Counted from the first letter of the stretch, positions 1 to 9,105 are shown. The stretch: 64,000 nucleotides of DNA from WM-3-3 sp041660045 (GCA_041660045.1 JBAZXA010000011.1:59065-123064); one strand, 5' to 3'. Translations and numbers: made by a program. The notes: a model not told the origin generated them from the sequence alone.

Positions 1-1337
1 TGTTGTTTGGCGAATCATTGCTTATTTTTATTTCTGTTTACGGGTTAGGTATCCGTTTACCTCATGAGCAACTTTGGTTGGTGCTGATTTCTGTTGCTGC
101 CGTTAATGTCTACACTTGGATGCGTTTGCAAACTGACGACCAGGTTTCCGAATTGGAAATTTTTTCCCAAATAGCCATTGATGTCGTCGCAATTGGCTCG
201 CTACTGTATTTAACCGGTGGCGCTTCTAACCCAATCACCTGGGTTTTTTTGTTGCCTTTAATCATTACCGCCATCATGTTGCCGCAGTCTTATGCCTGGT
301 ATATGGTTATTTTAACGACATCCACTTATACCATCCTAATCACCTACAACATCCCCTTACCTTCCATCGAACCCCACATGCCCGACCCCAAGCAAATGCT
401 TAACCTAAGCAGCATTGATAGCCAGCATTTAATGCAATATGCCCATGAAATGCGCGATAGGCATTATTATAATTTGCATATGTTCGGCATGTGGTTGGGT
501 TTTGTGTTTAGCGCCGGCCTAGTGGCTTTTTTTGTTGTTGAACTTGCCCGTACCTTACGTAACCAAGAGCGTTCTTTAGCCGAAGCCCGCGAAAATGCCC
601 TGCGGGACGAACGCGTAATTTCCTTAGGCACGCTTGCCGCCAGTGCTGCGCATGATATGAGTACGCCTTTAGGCACCATAGCCATCATGGCACATGAAAT
701 AAAAGCCGAATATCCCGAACACCGTTTTCCGGATTTACAGGAAAAAATGCAGATCATGCAAGAACAAATTGACCGCTGTAAACAAGCACTTTCCTTAATG
801 TCCGCCTCCGCAGGCGAAATGCGCGCTGAATCAGGCCGAGCCATGGCCTTTGCCGATTATCTTGATAACTTGATCAACCAATGGCGCACCCATAAGCCCG
901 GCGTAAAACTTAATTTTTTTCTTAACCCCGCGGTTGTTGAAGGCGCCAGCATTATTGCTGAACGCACCCTAACCCATTCTATTATTAATATTCTTAATAA
1001 TGCCGCCGAAGTCTCACCACCGGACCGCGGCATTGAATTACATGCGGCGTGGGACCTTGACCATACCATTATAAAAATCCGTGATTATGGCGTAGGCCTA
1101 CCCCCAGAAATTATTGAGTTAGGCGGTAAGCAACCGGTTATTAGCAATAAACTAGGTTTAGGCGTAGGTTTATTTCTAGCGTACTCCACGATTAGCCGCT
1201 TAGGTGGTAAAATCCATTTCTACAATCTGGCGTCAGGTGGAGCTTGCGTAGAAATTACCCTGCCGTTAATGAACCCAACACATGAGGTAATTGATGATAC
1301 TTTCGGAAACGGACAAGCCACGACTGCTTTTGGTTGA
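1..1337 (+). CDS. regB: RegB/PrrB-family redox sensor histidine kinase (5' end cut by window)
   Basis: Membrane histidine kinase that signals redox state to the RegA regulator encoded just downstream. The visible 444 residues have several hydrophobic segments in the first ~190 residues, the RegB quinone-site motif GGASNP at about residues 72-77, and an H-box LGTLAASAAHDMSTPLGT with the phospho-His at about residue 217. Cys259, 42 residues after that His in a DRC context, corresponds to the redox-active cysteine of RegB proteins. The ATP-binding region shows the N-box (NILNNAAEVSP) and G-boxes (RDYGVGLP, GLGVGLFLAYS). The reading frame is open to the left edge and no convincing start is visible, so the true N-terminus is probably outside the window. 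The 3' end overlaps regA by about 44 bases, implying coupled translation. Confidence 0.9.
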   Translation, partial: LFGESLLIFISVYGLGIRLPHEQLWLVLISVAAVNVYTWMRLQTDDQVSELEIFSQIAIDVVAIGSLLYLTGGASNPITWVFLLPLIITAIMLPQSYAWYMVILTTSTYTILITYNIPLPSIEPHMPDPKQMLNLSSIDSQHLMQYAHEMRDRHYYNLHMFGMWLGFVFSAGLVAFFVVELARTLRNQERSLAEARENALRDERVISLGTLAASAAHDMSTPLGTIAIMAHEIKAEYPEHRFPDLQEKMQIMQEQIDRCKQALSLMSASAGEMRAESGRAMAFADYLDNLINQWRTHKPGVKLNFFLNPAVVEGASIIAERTLTHSIINILNNAAEVSPPDRGIELHAAWDLDHTIIKIRDYGVGLPPEIIELGGKQPVISNKLGLGVGLFLAYSTISRLGGKIHFYNLASGGACVEITLPLMNPTHEVIDDTFGNGQATTAFG

Positions 1338-1842
1338 CGATGACGAAACTTTTTGTAAGGTTCTTAAAACAGCATTAGAAAAACGCAGCTACGACGTTTT
1401 AGTCGCCAATAATGTCAAAACCGGCACATTGCTCGCTGAACATAATGTTCCAGAATACGCCGTTATTGATTTACGTATTGGTCATGAATCTGGCTTAGAA
1501 CTGGTCAAAACCTTAATCTCGCTGGACCATAATACCCAAATTGTAATTTTAACTGGCTTTGCCAGTATTGCCACCGCCGTTGAATCCATTAAGTTAGGTG
1601 CCATCCATTACCTGACCAAACCTGCTAATGCGGATGAAATTGTTAATGCCTTGCATAAAAACGAAGGCGATGTCACTGTCGCGATTAGCGACAACCCCCT
1701 TTCAGTCAAGCGTTTAGAATGGGAACATTTACAAAAAGTGCTTATGCAGCACGACGGCAATATTTCAGCTGCCGCAAGAGCACTAAATATGCACCGGCGC
1801 ACCCTACAAAGAAAACTAGATAAAAAGCCCGTGCGGGAATAG
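1294..1842 (+). CDS. regA: RegA/PrrA/ActR-family response regulator
   Basis: DNA-binding response regulator paired with the upstream RegB kinase. It has a receiver domain with the acidic triad VDDD near residue 15, the phospho-acceptor Asp at about 59 (AVIDLRIG), the LTGFASIATAVE segment and the KP lysine (YLTKPANADE). A Fis-type helix-turn-helix follows at the end (SVKRLEWEH, NISAAARALNMHRRTLQRKL), the hallmark of RegA proteins. Length (182 residues) is normal. The ATG at 1294 is preferred because GAGG at 1284-1287 sits 6 bases upstream; a TTG directly before it is the alternative. Known relatives control electron-transport and carbon/nitrogen fixation genes in response to redox; the targets here are not visible. 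Confidence 0.93.
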   Translation: MILSETDKPRLLLVDDDETFCKVLKTALEKRSYDVLVANNVKTGTLLAEHNVPEYAVIDLRIGHESGLELVKTLISLDHNTQIVILTGFASIATAVESIKLGAIHYLTKPANADEIVNALHKNEGDVTVAISDNPLSVKRLEWEHLQKVLMQHDGNISAAARALNMHRRTLQRKLDKKPVRE

Positions 1843-2055
1843 CGACCACCACTAAGTTTAGACCCGCTTACCCAAACGAAAACCGGAGCAGCAAAACCTT
1901 GGAGAGCCAGTGGCAACTATCCCAATGCGCTGTATCTAGTATTGCTGGGTTTGACGCTACCGTGTCCGGTGCCGCCGCAAGCGATTCCAGCGGGTGAGTT
2001 TATCCTGGCTTTAGCTTTAAACGTGTTGCTGGCGAATAGCCGGAAGCGAGATTGA
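1843..2055 (+). other. Unassigned open stretch after regA
   Basis: After the regA stop the same frame stays open for about 70 codons to a TGA at 2053-2055, with no start codon of its own. The translation ends in a hydrophobic segment (ALYLVLLGLTLP) and a basic tail (NSRKRD). I do not recognise it. It may be the remnant of a broken gene next to the decayed Fic gene that follows, or chance. Confidence 0.2.
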
Positions 2056-2070
2056 ATACGCTCCTAGTAT

Positions 2071-3179
2071 AAACTCCACACTGATTGGCCACATTTTAGC
2101 TACGGCCCTGCCAAAATTGAAGACAGTTAAAAACGGCTGCTGCTGAGTGCCGGGCTGTTATTTGGCGCATTCAAACATCTGGGGGATGAGGACAAGCGGC
2201 AACTGACCATCGAACTCATCAGCAATGAAGCCTTAAAAACCTCGGAAATTGAAGGCGAGTATCTGGACCGAAATAGCCTGCAATCCTCCATCTGCCGCCA
2301 ATTCAGTTTGGCCACGGACAACCGTAAAATTTCAGCTGCTGAACAAGGCATGGCCGAAGTCATGGTGGATTTATACCGGAATTTTGATGTGCCTCTGTCC
2401 CACACGCTATTGTTCGAATGGCACAACATGCTGGCCAACGGCCAGCGTGATTTACACGACATCGGCCAATAGCGCACGCATACTAACCTATGCAAATCGT
2501 CTCCGGTGCCATCTATGCCCAGAAAGTGCATTTTGAATGCGCCACCTTCATCACAGATGATGGCGGAGATGGCATTGTTTATTGCCTGGTTTAACGATAC
2601 TGCACCGACCGGGAAAAACCCGCTGTCCGCTTTACTGCGTGTGGGCATTGCCCATCTCTATTTTGTCAGTATCCACCCTTTCGAAGACCGCAATGGCCGG
2701 ATTGGCTGGGCGCTTGCCGAAAAAGCCCTTGCCCAATGTGTGGGGCAACCGACACTGATAGCCATTGCCTACACCATAGAACGCAACAAAAAAGCCTATT
2801 ACACAGCCCTTGAGCAGGCCAACAGGCGCAATGAAATAACACCTTAGCTGATTTATTTCACGGATAGGGTGTTAACTGCCCAAAACTATACAGCAACGTG
2901 GATTGAGTTCATGATCAGTAAAGCCAAACTCTATGAGCGCTTGCGCGGGCAATTGAACCCACGCCAGGAAAAGGTGCTGGCCCGGCTATTGTGCGAAGAC
3001 CCGGAGGGTTTCATCGGCGGTTTGAGTGCGGAAAAATACATCGGCATTACCAGAGCGACTGCTACCCGTGATTTGCAGGACTTGGTGGGGAAAGGCGCTT
3101 TGCTTAGGCGGGGGAACGCAAACATACGCGTTATTTACTTAATCTTGAAACCAATTGCATCTGTGTTAATTCCACCTAA
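2071..3179 (+). pseudogene. Fic/DOC family protein with DUF4172-type N-terminus, multiply broken
   Basis: Remnant of a Fic-family AMP-transferase-like protein of the DUF4172-Fic-wHTH type. An N-terminal piece (DWPHFSY, 2083 on) is followed by an in-frame TAA at 2128. The body ('SNEALKTSEIEGEYLDR', the inhibitory S/T-xxx-E-G region) runs in the same frame to TAG at 2470. A shift near 2486-2545 moves the family sequence MQIVSGAIYAQ out of frame and back. The Fic motif HPFEDRNGRIGWA differs from the usual HPFxDGNGRxxR at two catalytic-loop positions (G to R, R to W). TAG at 2845 replaces a residue normally Trp, and another frameshift near 3105 precedes the KHTRYLLNLE end. At least three stops or shifts and no start codon mean no full-length product can be made. 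Confidence 0.85.
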
Positions 3180-3609
3180 CTTTATTGCATGTCCACATCG
3201 CGTTGGCCTGTATTATGAGTATTCACCCTCTATAAACCCATAAGGCTTTGATGTAATGTCGGATTGGCTGGGTGCTACTGTACTTCGCCATTTATTTCAT
3301 CAATACTAACCTTAGCGCCAGGGTGGCTTGATCGGTTTAGGCGGCATGTGCCTGAAAAATCTACCGGTAACGATAGACGCATACGGTTTACTTTCCTAGA
3401 ATGTGGAAAGACAAACTGATACCAAAAGACTGGCGTTTGCAGCCAAAGCAACCGCAATTTACTTTAACTACAAACACCTATTTAGCAAAACATGCCATCA
3501 AATGGGATAGCAAAACAATAGAACTAGGGTTACTGAGTTTCGTGCGGCGGATTAACTGTGTCGAAACCTTACCCTATTTGGCTTATTTATATTACATATA
3601 ATACAAGCA
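3180..3609. other. Gene-free stretch downstream of the Fic remnant
   Basis: About 430 bases with only short unrelated open frames on either strand. I find no recognisable gene, repeat or RNA. It is probably part of the same decayed segment as 1843-3179. Confidence 0.4.
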
Positions 3610-4233
3610 CTAGGCCTTCTGAGCTTTCGCCCTATACGCCAAGCCCAATACCCCGCTCAACATCAGCCAGATAGGGGCTGGCAAAGGTACGGCTGCGGGT
3701 GGGTTAATAGTCACATTGGCAGCCTGGACACTAGTCCCCAGTGGATTGCCATCAAAGTCAACCAAGATAGTATTGCTGCCATGGACCCCAATGCTAATTG
3801 TACTGTTCGAGCCGGTATTTAGTGCTTGAAAATGCAGCGTTCCTAATAGTAAAGGCGCTAGATCGACTGTTAAACCTTGGCTTAGTGCAGTGTCGCTAAG
3901 AATATCTATCGTCTCAGCAAAATGGTATCGACCGGGCGAGCTAAGACCATTGGCAAATACTGCTGTCGCATCACCAGGTCCAAAAACACTGGCGCTGGTT
4001 AGAAAAGGCGCAGTAACAACAAGCTTGCTGCTATCAAATGTCAGATCGAAATCGAAGCCGCCAAAATCCGCTATAGAACTGATGTAGATACCCACATCAA
4101 AAGATGAGCCTTTATTGGTTGTATCCGCTGCAGTGCCATTTGGCAACTGAATTGATAGCAGTGATGCTTGGGCGCTATTCACATAGCCATTAAAAAACAG
4201 CGCAATTAAAGCAGAAAAAATATATTTGTTCAT
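3610..4233 (-). CDS. Exported cohesin-domain protein with VPLPA-CTERM sorting signal
   Basis: Predicted secreted, surface- or membrane-anchored protein of about 207 residues. It starts with a signal peptide (MNKYIFSALIALFFNG, cleavage near AQA). A cohesin-like beta-sandwich follows, recognisable by LLSIQLPNG..., SSFDVGIYISSIADFGGFDFDLTFDSSKL and the late NSTISIGV strand. The end is a tripartite CTERM signal: VPLPA, a short hydrophobic helix, then Arg/Lys (YRAKAQK). CTERM signals are known substrates of exosortase/archaeosortase-type enzymes; none is encoded in the window. The ATG at 4233 gives a typical signal peptide; an in-frame ATG 12 bases upstream is possible. It lies 66 bases downstream of the dockerin-domain gene on the same strand, so the two probably form an operon and may bind each other. 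Function is inferred from domains only. Confidence 0.8.
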   Translation of the reverse strand: MNKYIFSALIALFFNGYVNSAQASLLSIQLPNGTAADTTNKGSSFDVGIYISSIADFGGFDFDLTFDSSKLVVTAPFLTSASVFGPGDATAVFANGLSSPGRYHFAETIDILSDTALSQGLTVDLAPLLLGTLHFQALNTGSNSTISIGVHGSNTILVDFDGNPLGTSVQAANVTINPPAAVPLPAPIWLMLSGVLGLAYRAKAQKA

Positions 4234-4255
4234 TATGGTGTCCATTTATATTAAA

Positions 4256-4275
4256 GGGCCGAGTTTGCCCGGCCC
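4256..4275 (-). other. Intercistronic hairpin between dockerin and cohesin genes
   Basis: The arms GGGCCG and CGGCCC are separated by 8 bases, giving a GC-rich stem in the short gap between the two genes. There is no following T-run, so it is more likely an mRNA-stability or attenuation element than a full terminator. Confidence 0.45.
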
Positions 4276-4299
4276 AATGTTAACAGGTTAACTAGCTGC

Positions 4300-5919
4300 T
4301 TAAGGTGTAACTAATGCGCAGCGTGGTTTGGTACATAAAGAAGCGGCTTTGCGATAATCAACCAAATCGATACGTAAATCACCATTTACATCAGCCGGAT
4401 CTTTCGCAACCGCGGCCTGCCCGTATCTAGCCTTAATCACGGCGATATCAGCCAAGTCTATATCGTTGTCTAGATCAACATCGCCTGGACCGGTAATTTT
4501 TACCGTATAAGGTTTGCTGACGGTTTTATTATCTGCATCAGTTACGTTAGCGTTAAAATTAAATACGCCGACTTTGGAGGGGGTGCCTGACAGTATGCCG
4601 GTTTCAGATTCGACAACCAGACCATTCGGCAATACACCGCCACTAATAGTAGTTAGATACGGCGTATTGCCACCATTTGGAATCCTTCTTTGCGGATAGG
4701 CTTCGGCGACCTTGCCGTCCTGTATGTTATCGATCAAATCTAAGGGCGCAATCGCATTAAATTGACCCATTTGTACGCCACGGTAATCACCAACCACTGC
4801 GACAGAAGAACAATCGAATTCATAAGAGTCGCCGTTGGCATCCGTTACACTGACCGTACCCACACCATTGCCTACGATACCTTTTGTCGGATCTGTTTGC
4901 ACAGCGTCACACATAGCTTCTCCGCTTTCACCATCTACAGAACCATTAAGGCCTGATGGGCCTGCATAGGCATAAAACTCATAACGACGGGTTACTGCAT
5001 CTTCGCCATCACCCAAATTTTCGGGTTTACCGGCCAACTCTGATTTCGCGCCGGGTTTCTTGCTGTTAGTCTGCAGCAGATACCATTCCGATTCCACCTC
5101 AGCTGGCTCACCATTAGCCCAGTCAGGAACACCGGGTTTGATATTGTCATCACCGATCAATTCCTCAAGGGCTAAACGATGCCTGCTATGAGTTTTGGTC
5201 TTGATGACTTTAACCCAACTAGGCTCGCCAAATTCTTTAATCACCGGTTGTGCAACAATTGGAGCCGGTATCACAGGTATAATCTGGGCTGGAATTTGTA
5301 CGATAGCCGGAACTACCACCACTGGCGGCTGGTTTGGTATCGGGTTGGGGGCCACAACTGCTGGTTTTGCAATGACGGCAGGGACATATCCCGTCCAGAT
5401 TGGCGTACTGACATTAACAGCTGGCCCTGTAACATTATTGCCGGCAGCGTCTTTGATCAGCCAGTTATACTTAACCGCCGTATAGGTGCGGGAATAAATG
5501 CCTACGCCGAAATGCTCACAGCCAATATTCACAGATGGATCAGTACACTGATGACCTTGGGTAGGCGCAATTACCCCGGGAACTGCCGCATTGGTATGAC
5601 CGGCGGCCAAGCCAAATTCAGAGCCTGAGGGCGCTGGTACTTCGTAGCGGATAAATACTTTAGGATGCCCAGGAGTTGTATTGTCTTCCCGAATTTTTGG
5701 TGCCCCATAGTGGTTATAAGAATATGTACCACCAATATCTTTACTAAGCGCATCATCAACTTCGATCTCAAAACCGTAGGTAATCTCGCCGGTATCATTT
5801 ACCGCATCAAAGTTACCTAATGCACCATAAGCGGTACTGGCCTGCGCGCCCCCGATTGAGCCCATACTAATAGCAAGCCCGAACATAAGACGTCCAGGCA
5901 ATAAGCGATAATTTTTCAT
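4300..5919 (-). CDS. Large exported protein with Ig-like domain and C-terminal dockerin
   Basis: Secreted protein of 539 residues. A signal peptide (1-27, ending AQA) is followed by an unrecognised N-terminal region (about 28-177, with Cys125/Cys134), a Val/Pro-rich linker (about 178-226), a second unrecognised region, and a putative Ig-like domain (about 412-476, with GLVVESETGILSGTPSKVG). The C-terminal type I dockerin spans about 478-525. Its two calcium loops are DVDLDNDIDLAD (480-491) and DVNGDLRIDLVD (510-521), and a Cys529/Cys534 pair follows. The start is supported by AGGA 6 bases upstream. The downstream gene encodes a cohesin-type protein with a CTERM anchor, the expected partner for a dockerin. 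No catalytic domain is visible, so an adhesive, matrix or scaffolding role is more plausible than a cellulosome; this is inference. Confidence 0.8.
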   Translation of the reverse strand: MKNYRLLPGRLMFGLAISMGSIGGAQASTAYGALGNFDAVNDTGEITYGFEIEVDDALSKDIGGTYSYNHYGAPKIREDNTTPGHPKVFIRYEVPAPSGSEFGLAAGHTNAAVPGVIAPTQGHQCTDPSVNIGCEHFGVGIYSRTYTAVKYNWLIKDAAGNNVTGPAVNVSTPIWTGYVPAVIAKPAVVAPNPIPNQPPVVVVPAIVQIPAQIIPVIPAPIVAQPVIKEFGEPSWVKVIKTKTHSRHRLALEELIGDDNIKPGVPDWANGEPAEVESEWYLLQTNSKKPGAKSELAGKPENLGDGEDAVTRRYEFYAYAGPSGLNGSVDGESGEAMCDAVQTDPTKGIVGNGVGTVSVTDANGDSYEFDCSSVAVVGDYRGVQMGQFNAIAPLDLIDNIQDGKVAEAYPQRRIPNGGNTPYLTTISGGVLPNGLVVESETGILSGTPSKVGVFNFNANVTDADNKTVSKPYTVKITGPGDVDLDNDIDLADIAVIKARYGQAAVAKDPADVNGDLRIDLVDYRKAASLCTKPRCALVTP

Positions 5920-6649
5920 TGAAATCCTGTAAGGTAATTGTGTACGTTATGAGGAAATATTAGATATTTTTCGTGCTTTACTACGAGTAGGTTGCAGGCC
6001 AGGTCGTTTGCGCAAATCATGTCAAAAATCATAGGTCTAATGCTCATTAATAAGTAAGCCTTATCTGCGGTCTACCAATACCACGAGCATATGCCCCTTG
6101 ATTCAGGTAGACTTGAGCCATTGCCAAACGATACTTTGTTGCAGTCTCTGGGGGCTTAAGCCCCTTGTTCTTATCTGCCAAGCATGACTATGAAAGCGCA
6201 AGCTCTATTATAAGCCATACATGTGATAATATAATCAACAAATACAATGAAGATTAATTTATTTGAATTTCTACTCCAATCACATCACCGTAACATTTTC
6301 TTTTTTCAGATCTGAACAGGGAGTCTGAAGTACCATTAAATTTCAACGACTCCAGCGACAAAAAATGGCACATTGTTGAACTTCATTCTGTTGATGGCGG
6401 CTTATTAGATAAAGTTATAAATCAGCTTTCTAGTGCTAACTAGATATGCTTTAAGAAATAAATTGGGCCCTTGTAGGGATTGCCCTGTTAGCCGCGTGTC
6501 ACAAGTCAGGGGCAAGATCAGTCAGTTTGTGTGCCTGTGGCACACCCCAAGATTTTCAGCGGAAGCGCAGTCTTGCAGAGTAGTTATAAAGCCCAGCGAG
6601 TGTCACCGACCGATAAGGAATGAAAAGCCATGGATATAAAATGGCACCA
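5920..6649. other. Long intergenic region with a short coding remnant
   Basis: The right part of this 730-base gap holds an open frame without a start codon, ending at TAG 6441-6443 on the + strand. Its translation (ESEVPLNFNDSSDKKWHIVEL then LLDKVINQL) reads like the C-terminal end of a real protein, which I do not recognise. A perfect 7-bp hairpin lies at 6529-6545 (GTGTGCC, loop TGT, GGCACAC), downstream of the GGDEF-EAL gene on the minus strand. The stretch next to 5919 must hold the promoter of the dockerin gene, but I could not identify one confidently. Confidence 0.35.
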
Positions 6650-8152
6650 TCAACAAAATAAACTGTTGAGCTGATCCATGTGACAGGGGTAAGCATAGAG
6701 ATAACCTTGCTGCGTGTAGCATCCGATAGACGACAAATAATCGGATTGGCGTTGCGTTTCGACACCTTCCGCCACAACTTGGATATTGAGCCGTGAAGCA
6801 AGGGCGAGTATGCACTCGTTAACCGCACGGGAGGTTTCGTCCATTTCAATATCTGCCGTTAAGGTGCGATCAAGCTTAAGCAAATAAAAGGGCAATTGCC
6901 GTAAAATGGAAAAGTTAGAATAGCCTACCCCGAAATCATCGATCGCGATGCGAATACCATCGGCCAGCAGTGTGCTAAACATTGCCCGCGTCTTTTCGAT
7001 GTCATATATAACTGCCGTTTCGGTAAGCTCAACCACCAGCGCAGTGGCGGGAAAGCCGGTTTCGGCAAGTAATTTCGGCAAGGCATACTGAGTCCAGCCA
7101 TGGTTAAATTGCATCGGTGACACATTGATGGTCAGATAGTCAAGCACACCGGAGGTCATTAACGGCATGACTTCAACAAAAGCACGACGCAGCATATTTT
7201 CCATCATGGTATCCAGCAACCCCAACTCTTCGACAGTGGCGAGAAAAATCCCGGGCAACTTAATTTCATCTGTAGACGTATGCCAGCGTGCCAGCAATTC
7301 TATGCTTTTAAATTTACCGACACTACAATCCCAAATGGGTTGATACCAAGCCCGTATTTCATCAGCTATGACGGCGTAACGAACCTCGTTTTCCAAGACC
7401 GCTCTCTTTTCCATTTCAGCACGTAAAGTCGCTTCATAGGAAGTCACACGCCCTCGGCCTGCGTGTTTGGACGCATATAATGCCAAATCAGCATCAACCA
7501 GTAACTTATCGGCTCGTGTTCCTTCCGGTTCAGCTTCGGCTAGGCCAATTGAACAACTACAGGGCACTTCTTTGTTGGTCAGCCGCAACGGCCGGCATAG
7601 TTGGTTCAGTATGCGCTGAGCCATCATTAGGCCGTGATTTTTAAAGCCCACGTTCAAGGCAATAACGGCGAATTCGTCACCGCCTAAGCGGGCCACCATA
7701 TCCCCAGGTCGCACCAGTAAGGTCAAACGTTGGGATATCTCAATTAACAAGGCATCGCCGACAGGATGACCCAAGGTATCATTAACGATTTTAAAGTCAT
7801 CAAGATCAATCAGAAATACAGCTATACCAGCCAAAGTAGCCTGCTTATCGGCTAATATTTCGTCCAGTTGACGGGTAAACGCCGCCCGGTTGGCAATATT
7901 GGTCAATGCGTCTGTCTCAGCCTGCTTTAGGGCTAATTGCCGCGCTGTAATGAGTTCCCGGGTACGCTCTTCGACCCGAATTTCCAAATCTTCCGCCAAA
8001 TTTCCCAACGCCAGATTAGCTTCGTAGAGTGCTAGTGATTTTTCCTCGAGTAATTGTTCTGCTTCAATTCGCGCCCGCCGTTCCCGATCTAACCGGCGTT
8101 CAACACGGATTAGGCGGCTGCTAAGCTCGGAGACTGGATGTGGTAAAGTCAT
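6650..8152 (-). CDS. GGDEF-EAL protein partnered with H-NOX sensor
   Basis: Cytosolic cyclic di-GMP enzyme, about 500 residues. An N-terminal coiled coil rich in Arg and Glu (about 20-80) is followed by a GGDEF domain with intact RLGGDEF (166-170, counted from a TTG at 8179) and an RxxD inhibitory site (RPGD) five residues before it. The EAL domain carries ELL instead of EAL, but other phosphodiesterase residues are present (INVSP, VELTE, DDFGVGYS, LLKLDR, AEGVET, QGYLYAYP). It could therefore make and degrade c-di-GMP. ATG 8152 is chosen because GGAT lies upstream; a TTG at 8179 overlapping the previous gene is the alternative. It sits directly downstream of an H-NOX gene, the known arrangement in which NO-bound H-NOX modulates the enzyme's two activities. 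Confidence 0.88.
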   Translation of the reverse strand: MTLPHPVSELSSRLIRVERRLDRERRARIEAEQLLEEKSLALYEANLALGNLAEDLEIRVEERTRELITARQLALKQAETDALTNIANRAAFTRQLDEILADKQATLAGIAVFLIDLDDFKIVNDTLGHPVGDALLIEISQRLTLLVRPGDMVARLGGDEFAVIALNVGFKNHGLMMAQRILNQLCRPLRLTNKEVPCSCSIGLAEAEPEGTRADKLLVDADLALYASKHAGRGRVTSYEATLRAEMEKRAVLENEVRYAVIADEIRAWYQPIWDCSVGKFKSIELLARWHTSTDEIKLPGIFLATVEELGLLDTMMENMLRRAFVEVMPLMTSGVLDYLTINVSPMQFNHGWTQYALPKLLAETGFPATALVVELTETAVIYDIEKTRAMFSTLLADGIRIAIDDFGVGYSNFSILRQLPFYLLKLDRTLTADIEMDETSRAVNECILALASRLNIQVVAEGVETQRQSDYLSSIGCYTQQGYLYAYPCHMDQLNSLFC

Positions 8153-8165
8153 GCCATCATCCGTC

Positions 8166-8705
8166 TTAGACCAGATCAATAATAAAGCGTGTCACCTGTT
8201 CATCATCAATACCAGGCTCAGCCTGAACAATAACGTTTACATTAAACTGGCTGGCCGTTCCTGCCAGAAGGCCTTGCGCAAGAATTGACATCTGCCGCGG
8301 GCTGGAATAATCCATGATTAAACGGCTACGGCTACGTTCTATAATACTAAAAGTCGGTAATTCTGCATCGGGATAAAGTTTACGAACTTCTTTATGGATA
8401 TGCGCTTCTATGCTTTCCAGGAAATCAAAATAATGGCTGCAACGGGAGAAAAAAACAGCATAATTTTTGGCGAATACATGGCTGAGTTTTACACCAAAAT
8501 CTTTAATGAGGTCTTCAATATTAACCCCGGTTTGTTTGGACAGCTCATGACATAATTGAATTAGTTCGTTATGGTCATAAGTGCCAACAGACGTATAAGC
8601 GCCGCCACTGGCCAAGGCACTTGCTTCGATAATATCGTCTACGGTATCGTCACTATAACGGACTTTTACAAAATCTAGGAATTCCGTAAAAACTATACCT
8701 TTCAT
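8166..8705 (-). CDS. hnoX: H-NOX haem nitric-oxide/oxygen sensor protein
   Basis: Stand-alone haem-binding sensor, 179 residues, the family's normal size. The N-terminus MKGIVFTEFLDFV, the proximal haem ligand His at about residue 104 (AHIHKEVRKLYPDAELPTF) and the haem-propionate YxSxR motif at 133-137 (YSSPR) identify it. By alignment from memory, the distal pocket Tyr used by O2-binding relatives is a Leu here, which suggests NO rather than O2 sensing (inference). The gene precedes a GGDEF-EAL gene by about 13 bases, so the pair should be co-transcribed and the proteins should interact. A likely output is an NO-triggered change in c-di-GMP and biofilm behaviour. Confidence 0.9.
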   Translation of the reverse strand: MKGIVFTEFLDFVKVRYSDDTVDDIIEASALASGGAYTSVGTYDHNELIQLCHELSKQTGVNIEDLIKDFGVKLSHVFAKNYAVFFSRCSHYFDFLESIEAHIHKEVRKLYPDAELPTFSIIERSRSRLIMDYSSPRQMSILAQGLLAGTASQFNVNVIVQAEPGIDDEQVTRFIIDLV

Positions 8706-9105
8706 ATCGCTATACCTTACTTATCTATACTTAAATGTTAAGCAAAATCATGGAAGCTTTTCGCTGGGGGAACAAAAACGTTTTACACTTTTGAGCCAAG
8801 CCCATTCTATTTTCAAATAGCGCTTCATCGATTTTGTGGCCTGCCATGCTGACAATAAAATCAACAGCTAGATATAAAAATATAGCTCATCTCTGTAAAT
8901 AGTATATGGAAAAATGCTAGACAATTATGTTAAATGGCGTGCAAAAATAGCCAAAATCGGTGGTATCTCGTCGAATTATTATTTAACCTCAAAAGTGGCC
9001 AAAAATTAATAGACATGATCAAACGCTTAGCCTATAAGTTAGTGATTACGGCTGGTATGTAGCGAATAGCGGATTTTTAGTAGGCCTACATTAGCTAAAT
9101 ATGTA
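8706..9105. other. Intergenic region upstream of hnoX
   Basis: About 400 AT-rich bases. AAGG about 10 bases before the hnoX start is a weak ribosome-binding site. No clear promoter, small gene or terminator could be identified. Confidence 0.35.

Noticed and set aside
2127..2648. 173-codon open frame on the - strand across the Fic remnant
   Set aside because: The + strand carries clear Fic-family similarity; the antisense frame is a by-product of the broken gene.
3401..3601. 66-codon open frame downstream of the Fic remnant
   Set aside because: No ribosome-binding site, no recognised motif, in a decayed stretch.
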